Assembly (NCBI GenBank): GCA_949825025.1 | Contig: OX463787.1 | Span: forward strand, 14,753,707-14,817,706 | DNA: 64,000 bases | Origin: Siphlonurus alternatus | Lineage: Eukaryota > Arthropoda > Insecta > Ephemeroptera > Siphlonuridae | Direction of reading: 5' to 3' | In this document: in pieces, positions 10,661 to 23,809 of the stretch | Layout of the letters: every line of letters starts with the position of its first letter | How positions within the stretch are numbered: the first letter of the stretch is position 1 | The notes under the pieces: model-generated | The model's database searches: none | Told to the model about the DNA's origin: nothing | Seen by the model: only the letters and a program-made list of their open reading frames with translations | Translations under genes and position numbers: made by a program

Positions 10661-11499
10661 AATTAGATATTTAACTATATTATTAAAGAATTCCTATACA
10701 AAAAATATAATTCAATGTTATATTAAATATTTTATAAGATACATACACTGTTATAAAATTTACATTTTTACTGTAAATCATACTTTAAAAGAAAGTTAGA
10801 AAATAGTTTAAATTAGAAAATGTTCTATAAAATCATAATAATAACAATTATTAAACATAAAATGAAAATTAATTAATTTGTTTATTTTTAATTATTATTA
10901 ATATTATTTTAATTTTTTAGTAATTTGATTTTAATGGATAATGTATTACAATGATTTAAATTTAAAATTTTAAGTTCTGATAGCACTATCAGCTAACACA
11001 AATTCAATTGCAGAATTTGCATGTTCCCGAACATGCAATATAGTTCCCGATACTTTAAAATTCATTTCCTAATTGACAGTACAAAGTATGTTTTTAATTA
11101 TGAATAGTAAAAAATCAGTAAGTAACCAGTACAGTTGGGTCAGCTATAATAATATAAATTTAATTGTAGTCTGCAAAAGGGAGGTTCGCAATCATATTTT
11201 GACGATATTTTATAATGAACAAATTATCTAGAAGTTGTTTGGTTGTTACAGATTTCTTTTCTTATATTGATAATACTTCAGAGTAGTGCATTTCCTGAAA
11301 TAATAAGAAGGGATTCTCACTAACCACGTTTGCTGTCAGCCTAAATCAGAAACATTAATTATATTATTTATTTTAGTGAGAAACCTTGCTTCTTTTTGAA
11401 CCACACCCCGTTAAAGTTAAAATATTAAATATTTATTTTTATAAATAAATTCAAATTTTACGTTCACTCTTCAGAATCTTACTTTGAGTTATGCTCATT

Positions 11500-12240
11500 T
11501 TTCAAAAACTTGTCTATTTTATATATTATATAAAGTGACAAAAATATAACAAACTTGCTTGTAAAATTAAATCTTGATTTACAAAAAAGTTTAAGCAAGC
11601 TTTGTAGAGTGTATGATATAATTATTGTATATAATTATTTACTTTTTTTTATCCTTGTATTGTGTAATTTTTGTTTTCTCTGCAACTTTTATTTAGTTGT
11701 TACTTTTCTTTCACAGGATGCAAAATCTCGTTCGGGCAATGCCTTTTTTTGCACCCTCTTGGGCAGTATTTCATATAATCTGACTGTGACAATGTATTTA
11801 TCTTGTCTGTTTTCTGCTCACTAAAACTTATATTATTATTATTACGTGATTCAGTCCATGTTAAAACAAGAAATATAGATGCAGAATCATATAATGCATA
11901 ATATTGGATTATACTCGAATTATAAAATACACAAATAAAGATAAAATAGTTTGAGAGGCATGTTGGAAAAAAGTTCTAACTTATTTATTTAAGGGGTAGT
12001 TGAAAATGACATTCTTATTAATAAAGAAATTTATTCTGTAAAAATATACTACCACTCGACTTGTATTACCTATGTAATGTTATTTTTTTTAATATGTTTT
12101 TATTATTTTTATGATTTTGTTCTTAGATTTTCTTATGTTGATTGTTGTATTGTATGTACTTCACTGTTTTATGTAACATTGAAGCCATGTTATGTTGTAT
12201 TGTACTTGTAAAACCAGTGGTTAAATAATTAAAATGCGAA
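11500..12240 (+). mobile_element. Probable LINE 3' UTR remnant
   Basis: Plus-strand sequence ends with TTGTATTGTACTTGTAAAAC, then CAGTGGTTAAATAATT, like the 3' terminal motif of the LINE at 10078-10660 in opposite orientation. The 89-residue frame at 11555-11824 has no recognisable motif and is probably decayed LINE sequence. Boundaries are approximate. Confidence 0.4.
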
Positions 12241-12409
12241 TATCCGGTTTGGAAGGGACCCACAAAAAATCGGGTCTACGAAGAGCTGGGAAGTTAAAAA
12301 CAGTCATTTAATTGTGACCAGTACCTTACAACAAAATTCACTTAGCAAAAAATAAATAAATATTAATAAAAAAATGATTGTCCAAATATATTAATCTCCA
12401 AACACTCCT

Positions 12410-12432
12410 TTACTCTCTCTCTCCCTCCCTCC

Positions 12433-12499
<67 letters not shown>

Positions 12500-12504
12500 T
12501 TATC

Positions 12505-12586
<82 letters not shown>
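12410..12586. repeat. Compound (TC)n-(TATC)n-(AT)n microsatellite
   Basis: A CT-rich run to about 12480 is followed by TATC units to about 12500, then about 80 bases of AT. The open frame across it is a repeat translation, not a gene. Confidence 0.97.
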
Positions 12587-12588
<2 letters not shown>

Positions 12589-12619
12589 GTATAAATATTT
12601 AATTAGTCTGCAAATCTCA

Positions 12620-12766
12620 ACAGGTTTTAATTAGTGTCAATGACCTTCCCGAGGTGAACGCCCTCTTCCTTTGATTGACAGCTCCCCGCGGCGTCTCCAA
12701 CACCTTCTTGTTCTCCGACCTCTTGTAGGACAGCAAGTCATTCGAAATGTTTAGACTCTCAAGAAT
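12620..12766 (-). CDS. Candidate coding exon, possibly PARG N-terminus
   Basis: A 49-codon open stretch bounded by TGA at both ends. The codons are strongly G/C-ending (TTG CTG TCC TAC AAG AGG), like the recognised exons and unlike the flanks. It reads NDLLSYKRSENKKVLE, then VNQRKRAFTSGR, with a basic nuclear-localisation-like cluster. It lies on the PARG strand upstream of exon A, where N-terminal PARG exons should be. However, splice sites are weak (GTCATT at the 3' side) and the phase does not join directly to exon A. The opposite strand is also open. An unrelated or decayed exon is possible. Confidence 0.3.
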
Positions 12767-12786
12767 TCATCGTAGTTAATACCAAT

Positions 12787-15350
12787 CTACAGTTCCTTAC
12801 CTATTGTTATTATAGAATTGAAAAATAATAAAAATATAAAGCAATATTCAATTTACATTTTTATGTGTATATTTACTATTTTTTTATATTTCTAGTATGA
12901 TATTTCTAGCATAATATCATTGAAGCCACAGAGGGATAGACTAGGAGTGCCAAATTAGCATATTATTTGCAGTAAAAAAAAGTGAAAACAAAATTATTTT
13001 TTGCTTCAAAAATATTTTTTTTTTGCTTCAGCACATTATATGGTGAATATAATTATGTTGTAATTGTTCTAGCAAGTGTCCACCAATATTAGTGATATTT
13101 TTTGCTTTGATGAAACTCTAATTTTCTTTTCGTAGAATTTTCTCTCCTGTAGTCGACTTGAATTCTTAATAACCTTTGCATATCGATTTTTTCAACTAAT
13201 TATAATGATATTTCAAAAATATCTTGGAAGGATAGAGGTAGTAGTTTCTCTTTTAATTTTAATTGATCAAGATTTGTGACTTAAATTTCGCTTATTCAGT
13301 ATTGCTTTCGCTTATAGCACCCTGTGAAACGTCTTTTAAGCTTCTATTAATTTCTATTGTGATATGAAGAGCTTTGGAACACTTAATTTATATATATACT
13401 TTAATTATATAATAACTTTTTTAAATGTAAAATAGTTTATTAAAAAACTTTTAAAAAATTTATACAATTTTATTTAAAATTATTTTGATTTTATTATAAT
13501 ATTTTTTGATTACAAATTTGTTCAAACAAATTTAATGATATTAATTCAAAAAGTATTTAAAATGTTTTGCCTGTAAATAAATAAATTCCTAGTGTGAAAA
13601 TTTTGAATCTACAATAAAAATTAATAAACAAAAATTATAACAGTTATTTTATATTATTATATTTATTAAAAATTTCATTACATTTATTCATCATTGTTAA
13701 TAATATAAAAAGCAATATTCATAACATTGATAAAACCTTTTTTTAATTGTAAAAAACATTTAAAGCAAAGCAAATTAAATCAATAAATCTAGACTATCCA
13801 TTTTGTTTAAAAACAATACTAACTAAAACACACTTAAATTTATTTCATAACTTTTTCAACATTTTCTAACAAAAAAACTTAAAAAATAAAAATTTAAGTT
13901 TCAAAAATTTCTGAAACACCCTAATTAAAAATTTCCTTTGGCAGTGATTTTAGTGCGGTTAATTACCACACAATGCTCAAAGTGTATTAATTAATATGAA
14001 ATTACACACAGTATGTGTACAGTACATAATTTACCAGACATTAATTTGCAACATTCAAAGACGAAAAGATATGATTAAAAAATAATTAAAAAAAAAGTAT
14101 GAGCATTATTTTTTTATATTTCAAAATAAAAAAACAAAAAAATATAAATTTTAAGTTTGAGTACACTATAAAAATGATAATGAATGATCAATTTGATTAT
14201 GTATTTTTGAGACTTTTTTAACTTTATAACAATGAAAGAAATGAGAAATCAGATAATAGCTTTATATTAACACGTATAACATTTAATTTAAAAGATTATA
14301 CAAGAATTACATCTCTAATGGTAGTTTCTATCAGAAAAAAAAGCTATAGTATGCACTTTATGCACTTTCCCCGATTAGCACATGCTTCATATATTTATTT
14401 GGAAAAAGCACCAATGGATCATCGTAGATTATGTATGTAAAAATAAGCTCTATTTAGTTCCTGAAAATATGTTAAAGAGACTCAAATGTGACATAATAAG
14501 CCTATTAAGACGACATAACTTAAATTAAGTTTGAGTGCCTGTAATTTAATTGTTATAGTATATAATATCAACTTTGGTTGAAACACATTTTAACATTAAT
14601 TTCTATACTAGAAACTCATTGATATATCTTGTATAATCTTTGGATGATTTGTTGTAAAGAAAAAATCGTGTTATATGTTTAAAGCAGTGATATGATTGGT
14701 TGATATTTAATTAAAACTGATGTTACAAGATCGCTGATTGGTTGTTTTTAAGCCACGTTGTCTTCCTTTTGTCCATCAAGTCTCTTCAGCTGAAATTGAA
14801 ATAACAAAAATTAGAACAGAAATATATTTATACGTAACATTTAGGTCATATAATGCAATGGAACCAAGGGGGCTCAAGAAGTGCCAATATGTATTATATA
14901 TGAAATAGTATGTATGGTTCTGGATGATTCCATGAAAATTAAATTTTCTCATTACTGGCATATTTATTAAAATACATAATAGGACCGAGTAAGAATTAAT
15001 TCAATAATTTGTTAAAAGTATATAAGGGTTGTTTTACTTATAACTCCATTACTTCTAATTAACACAGGACTGTGGTATTAGGGCCTCCTCAGTATATCAT
15101 TGGTTCACTAATGACATTATTTCTTGCAATTGTTTCAATGATGAATTTTTAACTTGAATAAACAATACCAACAATATTATTGCAAAGTGTCAGGTAAAGT
15201 AATAATTCATACTCTCGAAATTTTGATTGTAATATTTAAATAAACAAAAAATTATTATTAATAATAATGAATATTAAAATATAGTTTAAAAATGTTTAAT
15301 GTTTTCACTAAATATGAATACTTTTTAAAAAATAATGTTGTAGTGATAGA
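12787..15350. other. AT-rich intergenic stretch between PARG and aquaporin
   Basis: Very AT-rich, with no coding or repeat-family match seen. It presumably contains the 5' end of PARG or its intron and the 3' flank of the aquaporin gene. Confidence 0.5.
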
Positions 15351-15351
15351 A

Positions 15352-15357
15352 TTTATT
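15352..15357 (-). promoter_or_regulatory. Candidate poly(A) signal of the aquaporin gene
   Basis: AATAAA on the minus strand, about 195 bases after the aquaporin stop codon. It is the first such hexamer I noticed downstream, but the region is AT-rich, so the assignment is tentative. Confidence 0.35.
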
Positions 15358-15550
15358 ATCAAATAAAATGAACTAAAATTTGTAACACCATTCGTAAAAA
15401 GTACTTCAATTTAAAATGCAACAATTACAGGATGGTTTTTCTGAAAGAATGACCAATTCTATTGTTTTAAAGGTTAAGAGAAGGCTCTCAAACTCTTGAT
15501 AAAGATACAAATCCCACAGCCTCTTCTGAGTAACCTAATATATTTTTTTC

Positions 15551-15733
15551 TCAGTGTAATCCTCCCTGACATTTCTCTCCGTGTATCCTCACCTCCTTCT
15601 CCTCGACTCGGACAGGGCTGTACTCGGTGGCTCCAGGTCCGGGGCGTCCTGCAGAAGGTGGGGCTGCGGCGAAGGCGTGCTTGTAGATCAGGGCGGCGGC
15701 GATACCTCCCAGGGTAGGTCCCAGCCAGTACAC
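15551..15733 (-). CDS. Aqp: Aquaporin coding exon 5 and stop
   Basis: 60 codons plus TGA at 15553-15551. Helix 6 is VYWLGPTLGGIAAALIYKHAF, followed by a Pro/Gly/Ala linker and a charged tail VRVEEKEVRIHGEK. The acceptor is CATATCCACAG. Inside the tail, GAG|GTGAGG (intron start would be 15592) is a good donor in phase 0, so an alternative isoform could end at VEEKE and splice to an exon not identified here. Confidence 0.92.
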   Translation of the reverse strand: MYWLGPTLGGIAAALIYKHAFAAAPPSAGRPGPGATEYSPVRVEEKEVRIHGEKCQGGLH

Positions 15734-18700
15734 CTGTGGATATGGAAGCAAGGTTAGTGTCTATTTCTGATGCTTATAAATGAGAGCCATCACTAATTGT
15801 ACATAGAAAAAAGATCCGTGCCAGATCCAAGCCAGAAGTACTGTATATTATATAGATGATATAATGTTAGAATGGATAAAGATGCTTGTAGATCAGGGTG
15901 GCTGTGATAATTCTCAGGGTAGGTTTTAGAAAGTAATCCTGTAGATATGGAGATAATATTAGAGTATCTATATGTCTGGTGATTGTAGATCAGGGTGTTT
16001 ATTAGGTTGAAACCAGTAAACCTGAATTTAAAGGGATCGTTAGTATCAATGTATAGTGAACCCGTCACCTTGGAAAATTTACCACTTGCAGCCTTGTTAA
16101 TCATCATGCTTTGTGTTAATTTACTGTTCATGGAGATTAAGGGTAAGATAACACGAACAATCGATTGTTTGTAGTCCCATTTGATTAACATGTAAACCTT
16201 AGCAACCTCATAATAATTCTGATTTTTTTTTAGAGACAGTTCTTAGCACCAAAAAAAACGTGGAAAAAATTTCAAAACAATCGGACGATCCAATTTTTTT
16301 AAATGAATTTTTTAACTTTTTAGTATAGGGCTTTCCCATGGAGACCTAAACTAAGAAATTAATTTAAAAAAAAATTGGACCGTCAGATTGTTTTGAAATT
16401 TTTTCCATATTTTTTTGGTGCTAAGAACTGTCTCTCAAAATAAAATTCAGAATTATTATGAGGTTGCTAAGGTTTACATGTTAATCAAATGGGACTACCA
16501 ACAATCGATTGTTCGTGTTATCTTACACTTAACAAGACCGCAAAGGAAAATTTTCAAAGCCGACGACTTTATGTACATTTATTGTATTCTAGGGCCCGAA
16601 TAAGATATATATACGTAAAATACAATACACCAGACCTCTTGATAGGGAGTTTAGAATTAATGCCAATTTATGCCTGATAAAATTTGCATTTGATTCCACA
16701 TAGTGCTGAGCATTTTATTTATTAATTTTTATCGGTAAAATTATAGTTACCAACATGTAATTTATAAAGTAATTATATAAAAATTAAAACAAAATTTAAA
16801 TAAAAAAATAATCAATTGTTATAAAATTAAAGTTAAACTATTTTATATTAATACCATCATTATTTCTATTTAATCAACTACAAGTTATTTACATCATTGA
16901 CATAAATTAATTAAAAGAAAACTTACCCATTGGTTCTCCCAGTGGTTTCCGACAACAGCTGATCCGAAGGTACGGGCGGGGTTGATGCTGGAGCCGGTGA
17001 AGTTGATCTGAAATAAAAGTAATGTCAATATTTTGTTTTAAAATTTTTAAATTGTTTTACTTTTCTAATGTTACATTTACATGTCAGAAATCTAGAAAAA
17101 GATCAAGTGGATTGAGTGATGGTGACGGGGAGGGGGGGGGGAAGCTTTATTTTGAACTGTAGACTAGAAAAGATAATATAAAATTTTAAAATTTTGTTAC
17201 GAACTGTATTGGAAAATCTCTAGCTTGCAGCCTTGTTTAATAATCATGTTCTGTGTTATTCTTAAAGGACATATAGTGATTAAAAGTTAATAATAAAGTT
17301 AATATCCTTGACGCCATTTTACCCTTTCGGGTGTGGCCAGGTATTTAACCTTGTGTGTAAGAGTTATCTTGCGACCATGCTGGGTCTATAAGGCTCCCAG
17401 AACCCTTTCTTGCACTCTTCTGGGCTCTTACTACCAGATCTGTGCAGCCTGCAGTGGTAGTGCAATACTGCAGGGTAGCGGAGTATAGACAGCCATAAGC
17501 TGCCTTCCTCCTACCAACTCCATAATCTAGTAATCAGTCACACCCAACTCAAGTCACAAAAAGTCTGCCGGGTTCGGGAATTGAACCGGGGACCTCTCGG
17601 ACCAAAGTCAAGTGCTCTAACCACTACACTACAGAGCAATATAGTGATTAACATAGCTGCAAATTGAAATTTTCCAAGGTGACTACTTTATTTTGGTACT
17701 CACGGCAGAGAAGTGGCAGGCAGCGACAGCCAGACCGATGGCTAGGGGTGCAGAGCCCTTGAGGTCATCTCTGTGAGGGTCGCACACCCCGAAGACCACG
17801 TACAGAAGGAGGAAGCCGAGGAAGAACTCCATACCGAAGCCCTGCAGAGGGTCGAGGTTCTCGTTGATGTTAGTGGTACCCAACGTGAGGCCTTCGATGG
17901 ACTCCGGAGTGAGGGCCTGCAGACAGAAGGTTAGTACCTTGGGAATACATGATGGTAGGGGAGACTTAATAAACATTGTCCTCATTGGCTATACAATAGA
18001 AAAATTCTAAATAATGGAAGCAGCTTCAAGAAAAAAAAAAAGTTGCAACCTCGCAGATTATTTTACCTTTAGTTTCATTAAAATTATTTTAACTATTATA
18101 AACGACAGGCAATTACATGTTTTTTTTACCGAAAATACTTTAAAAAAGTATTATTTCAGATTATAATTAATTATTATAAGCAAGTATGTAAAATAATTAT
18201 ACAATTACAGTAAAATTAATTATGTCTTATTACTATTTTGAAGAGAATGAATTAATGTAAAAAAAGTAATTGCATGCAGTACGCATCAGGGTTTTTTTTT
18301 TAAAAATAATTTCATTTTAAAATTACGTGCACAGTTTAAAAAAAAAGTTATAAAATATTTTTTTTACAAATTTTAACTAATTAAATGCGTTTCGACGTCA
18401 AAATAATTATGTATATTGATATATAGCAGAACATAATTTAATAGTACATTATATTATATTTAACCAATATGACAAGATGGCAATGTATTATTAATAGTAC
18501 CCTTTTCGCCTTAGAAAATTTCCCACTTTCAGCCTTGTTAATTACCATGTCCTGTGTTATTCTTACGGGGCATGGTCATTAACAAGGCTGCAAAGGGAAA
18601 TTTTCCGAGGCAACGACTGTACAACGTTTAAAAAATATTAAAATTTTAAATAGTAAAAAGAAGGCCATCATTAGGATTTGAACCCACGTCCTGTACTCAC

Positions 18701-21700
18701 CCTAAGTATCGCTGAACCACAGACAGATCCAAGACACTGTACGATGATGTAGAGCAGTCCCTTGATGATTGTTATGTTGCTAGTGACCATCATCGCAATC
18801 GTCACGGCAGGGTTGATATGGCCCCCGCTTACATGGCAAGAAACCTGGAATCAAATTTCATTGTAAAATTGCTTGCCACTCAATGAAATATGTGGAACAT
18901 ATGGAACTTGCCACTCAGGCTTTTAATGTGTACACTGCTTACATGTCAAGATACCTGGAAACAAATTTCATAGTAACTGCTTGCTTGCCACTCAATGTAA
19001 TATGTGGAACATATAGGAATTGCCACTCAATTATTTTTATACCGCTTACTTGTCAAGATAGCTAGAAATATGTTTTCATTGTAACTGCTTGCCACTCAAT
19101 TTAACATTTTGGAGATATGAGAGTTGCCACTCAGGCATGTGTTACTAAAGTTAAAGGGTTGACCAAATTTTGGGGAACATAATTATTATCACTTATTGCA
19201 TTATTGCAATTCAATATAATTTGCGAGATGTGGGAGTTACCAATCCATATTTTCTCATGCTGGGGTGTATGTCCTTGCATGGTTTTATTTTACTTTAAAT
19301 TATGAATATGAACTATATTATATTTTTGTAAAAATCAAGGAACTTCAACATCGTCTAAATTTTAATTCCAGGTGTAAAGTTGATTCATAATTAAATATTT
19401 CAACAAAATTTTAATTAAAAAAAATGTTAATTCAATAATAAATGTATATATTTTAAATTAAAAATATATTGTTTTATTTATGATGTAATTTAATTATTAT
19501 TTATATACTTATATTTATATTTTGTCATGATATAAAATAAATGCATGAATATTTTTTGCCAATTAATATAATTAAAATAATATATAAAATTACACTTTCC
19601 TGAAATGCCTATCGAGTACCAAAGTACAATTGTCCGAGTCTCTGCAGAATTGGTCGGCAATTAAAATGGATTAGTAAGTCTACTATGCTAGTCAATAATA
19701 ATGCTATGAAATTGTAAAATGAATATCGAATATTGTTCACTAGGAGAAATAAAATAATTACTTTGACATTAAAATACGTATATCTAATTTGAGAAAATTT
19801 TTAAAATGTTTACCAATAGCCAATTGTATGTAGCTATTCTAATATTGAAATTGTATAAAATTAAATTCTTAACTACACAATACGTCATATGCATGTAATA
19901 AGTTTGCTAAAATACTTAAAGTTTTTTAATTACCGCAGTAATAAGTACTGTATACTCAAAGTTAAAAGGCGACTATGGATATTATCTATGACGTCATTGG
20001 TGATAAGAAATCGTGTCGGTATTTTGTTCGTCAGATTTATGTAAACGAAAGGGGGGACGTCAAAATGCGATAATAACTTATACCTTGATAACATAAAGTC
20101 ACTTAACAACAAAAAAATTGTAATGTGTTTTTATCGTTCATATGTTATCATTTGTACAGTACTGGACAAGAGAATTACTTTGGTAAATATTAAAGAGTAG
20201 ATTGAAATGTCAAAAAAGGAGTTGAGAATAATATTCAATGGGGGACATTCACGAAGCACTTCAACCCCCACTTTAGCCTCGATTTTTATCCCTGGTGCTA
20301 AAACAGGGATAAAAATCGTGCCCCATCACCATGCCCCGTAAGAATAACACAGGAAATTCTTTTTTTGCACCAGAGATAAAAATCGAAGCGGGTACGATTC
20401 ACGAAGCAGTTAGCCAGGTTTCTAACCACGTTTAATTCTACCTGTTTTACGTGTTAAACCACCTAGTTAAACGTGGTTAAGTTGAACATAATTATGGTTA
20501 GAACGTTGGAAAACTTCTTCGTGAATCGCGCCCTTTAAAGTATATTACATTATATAAGACACTAACTTTATATTAGAGCATCAAAAAACGTTTGAGATAT
20601 GTTTGTGATTTCTATTTTTAGCAGAACGTGGAAAACAATTCGATTCACTCTTGACACGCATTTCTTGCTTAATTAAACGCCTTTATAATACATTATATAT
20701 TTAGATGATAGAAATATAAATTCGTTTCACTTCTTCATGCATTTATACTTAATTAATTGTTCGCTTTTAAATTCGTACTCGTACAATGTTGACTCTTAAT
20801 TTAGTTTTAAAATACTTAGTAAACAAACTAGAACAACAATTGCTACAATGGTTTCAAATAGTGTTATATTTTATATTTATGACAATTATTGAGTAAGAAA
20901 AATATAGATCTAAATTATTTCTTAAGGGTAAGGTACCACTCCCAATGTTAAAAATAATCCCACACATGGACATTATGAAACAAATTTAAAAGTTTCAAAG
21001 TAGTATGTAATTAGTAAGTAGAAGTACCCAATAGGGTTTGATTAAAAAAATAAATAAAATGTTCTCATATACATCCCGTATAAGTAGCTAAAATATCAGG
21101 TATACAAATTCAAGCCAGTTTTCAAGTTATGAATTTTTAAAATTGGTTAATTTAACATGGACAAAAGGAACTTTCATGTTAAATTAGTCAACTTTAAAAA
21201 TTCATAAATTAAAAACTACTTTTTAACTATATACTTTTTTTACGTGTTAAACCACCTAGTTAAACGTGGTTAGAAACCTGGCTAACTGCTTCGTGAATGG
21301 AGAACATACATGAAAAAATTTTATTGCAGAAATTAATAGAGGCCGGGTACTTTTTTCAGATTTTTTTGGAACCCAGAACTATTTTTAAATAATTATTGAA
21401 AGTGCGGCCACGCCCCCTGGACTTCCTGGAGGCGTCAATAGGCGTCCAGTCTTTATCCTTTTTATCAAGAATTCAGGGGTGCCAACTGAAATCACAGGGC
21501 TTTCAATAATTATTTAAAAATATTTCCGGGTCTCAAAAAGAACTGAAAAAATTCAGAGTAGCATAATTTGGTACCCTCTATTCATTTCTGTAATAAAAAA
21601 TTTCATGTATGTTGTCCATTGTGCCCATTGAATATAACATCATTTGGAAAATTGTTATAGAAAAAAAAAAATAATAAAAATGAAAAATTAATTTACATGG

Positions 21701-23722
21701 TAAATTGAAAATGAATTATAACATTTTAAAAATCCTAAAGTTCTAATACAATATTGAAAATTATAGGAGAAATTGACATAAAAGCATTGTGGTTATACTG
21801 TTCAGGGTTTACGAATAGACCTAGCTAATACCAACGAAAGCAATAACTGTGTGACTTTTACCAGCATGTTAGTTAAGGGCATTGGGTGTAGCACCGGTAG
21901 TTGGCAACACTGACGTATCTTCACCATGTTAATTTTTGATCATTGCTCCTCGGAGTAATTTTTATGCTAGAGCTAAGCTGATTGCTGTAGTACCAAGATA
22001 ATTAGTAGCCCAAGTGCACAATTTGACTAAATAAAGCCTGATTTAAAGAAAAGTATTTTTTAGTAATTTTTTAAATTTACATGCATTTTTCTAAAATATA
22101 AAAAAAAAATACTTTTCTTTAAATCAGGCTTTATTTAGCCAAATTGTGCACTTGGGCTACTAATTATCTTGATACTTATACAACAATCAGCTTAGTTCTA
22201 GCATCAAAATTACTCCGAGGAGCAATGATAAAAAATTAACATGGTGAAGATACGTCAGTGTTGCCACCTACCGGTGCTACACCCAATGCCCTTAAACCAT
22301 AAAAAACTATAGTATCATTTAGTATGATAAGATTATCACAAGGAACAAATAACATGTGCAATCGGTGAGCTCATCATTTTGAAAACAACAAAATTCCAAG
22401 ATAGTGAGTCGACATTAATATTGGCAAACATAATCCACATGCAACTTGATTCAATAGAAATATCGACAAACAACGTGTGATTCTGATAAAAAGATTAAAA
22501 AATAATCCCATGTCTGTACATGATTTGATAAGGGTTTGCAATTTAGAGATTTCAGCTTTGAGTTAAATTTGTATTTTATTTAGTTGTTTAATTTAATAAT
22601 TAAATTAACCAAATCATTTCTTAATCTTCTTAGCAGACATGTCACAAAAAAGATACAATAGATATATATTCATAATTTAATAATTCAAGTCTCAAATTGT
22701 TGATCATTTCATTTTCTATTTTCCTACTAACTTCATTATTATTATCTTATTGAATTTACAGTTATTGTTTAATTATGACATCGTTTTGAGTATGCAATTC
22801 CTGTAATTAATTGGTTTATTCAGGACCAGTTCAAATACTTAAGCTCTAAACATTTAATTTATTATTGTTTTATTAATATAATTAAATAGTTTATTAAATT
22901 GTCATACATTATTAATAATTTATTATAAAAAATAAAATATTATTAAAAATCATTATTTTTATTTTTCTATAATCATATAATAAAATATATTAAAAAATTT
23001 AACCCTAATCTGCCTGAATTAATTTCAGCTAATTTTTTGACGAAAAATTACTCATATTTTTAAAGCGCAATCAAATTTTTCTGAAAATATATTCCAGTAT
23101 TTTCATAATTGTACGTGGTTTTGATTATTTCAAAAAAGCTTAAATTATGTTCAGATGTTCAGATTCATTATGATAAAAAAAACAGCTCATTAATCCTAAT
23201 ATACCAATTAAGTCTGATAACAATGCATAAGTATTCAGATTGACCACAAAAAAATCTAATTAATATTTACAATCAAGTATAACATTACGAACTATAAATT
23301 TTTAATTAACCGGATGTAATTTTTTTTAGTTTTTATTTTTTTATTCCCGTCAAAATATTAGACCACATACACATGCAAAGGAAGTTTGTTTTCCGCCAAA
23401 CTGTTGACCTGAATGTCATTTTTATCACCTTTCCTCTTTCCTGAGTTCAAAACATCCACATAAAATGCAACTCAAAATATCAACACTCTTGTAAAAATAC
23501 AGGGAGTTGCATAAGACATTTTATATGCGTTACATTTGTGGTATAGGATATTGTCTCGTCCGTCCGGAATAATGAGCTATCTGCCTAACATGCCATGATT
23601 TCTTTGCAATAATGAGCTATCTGCTATTGTAATTGAGCGCAATTATGAGCTTTATTTTATACTGATTTACAGTCCATAATTATATTACGCTCACCTGAAA
23701 TAGCAGATAACTTATTAAGTAG

Positions 23723-23809
<87 letters not shown>

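Noticed and set aside
16415..16677. Pair of overlapping 62-residue frames
   Set aside because: They lie in an arm of a foldback repeat and mirror the minus-strand frame 15793-16191.
17560..17638. Functional tRNA gene
   Set aside because: The A and B boxes are part of a SINE with a long body and target duplication; the acceptor stem is not formed.
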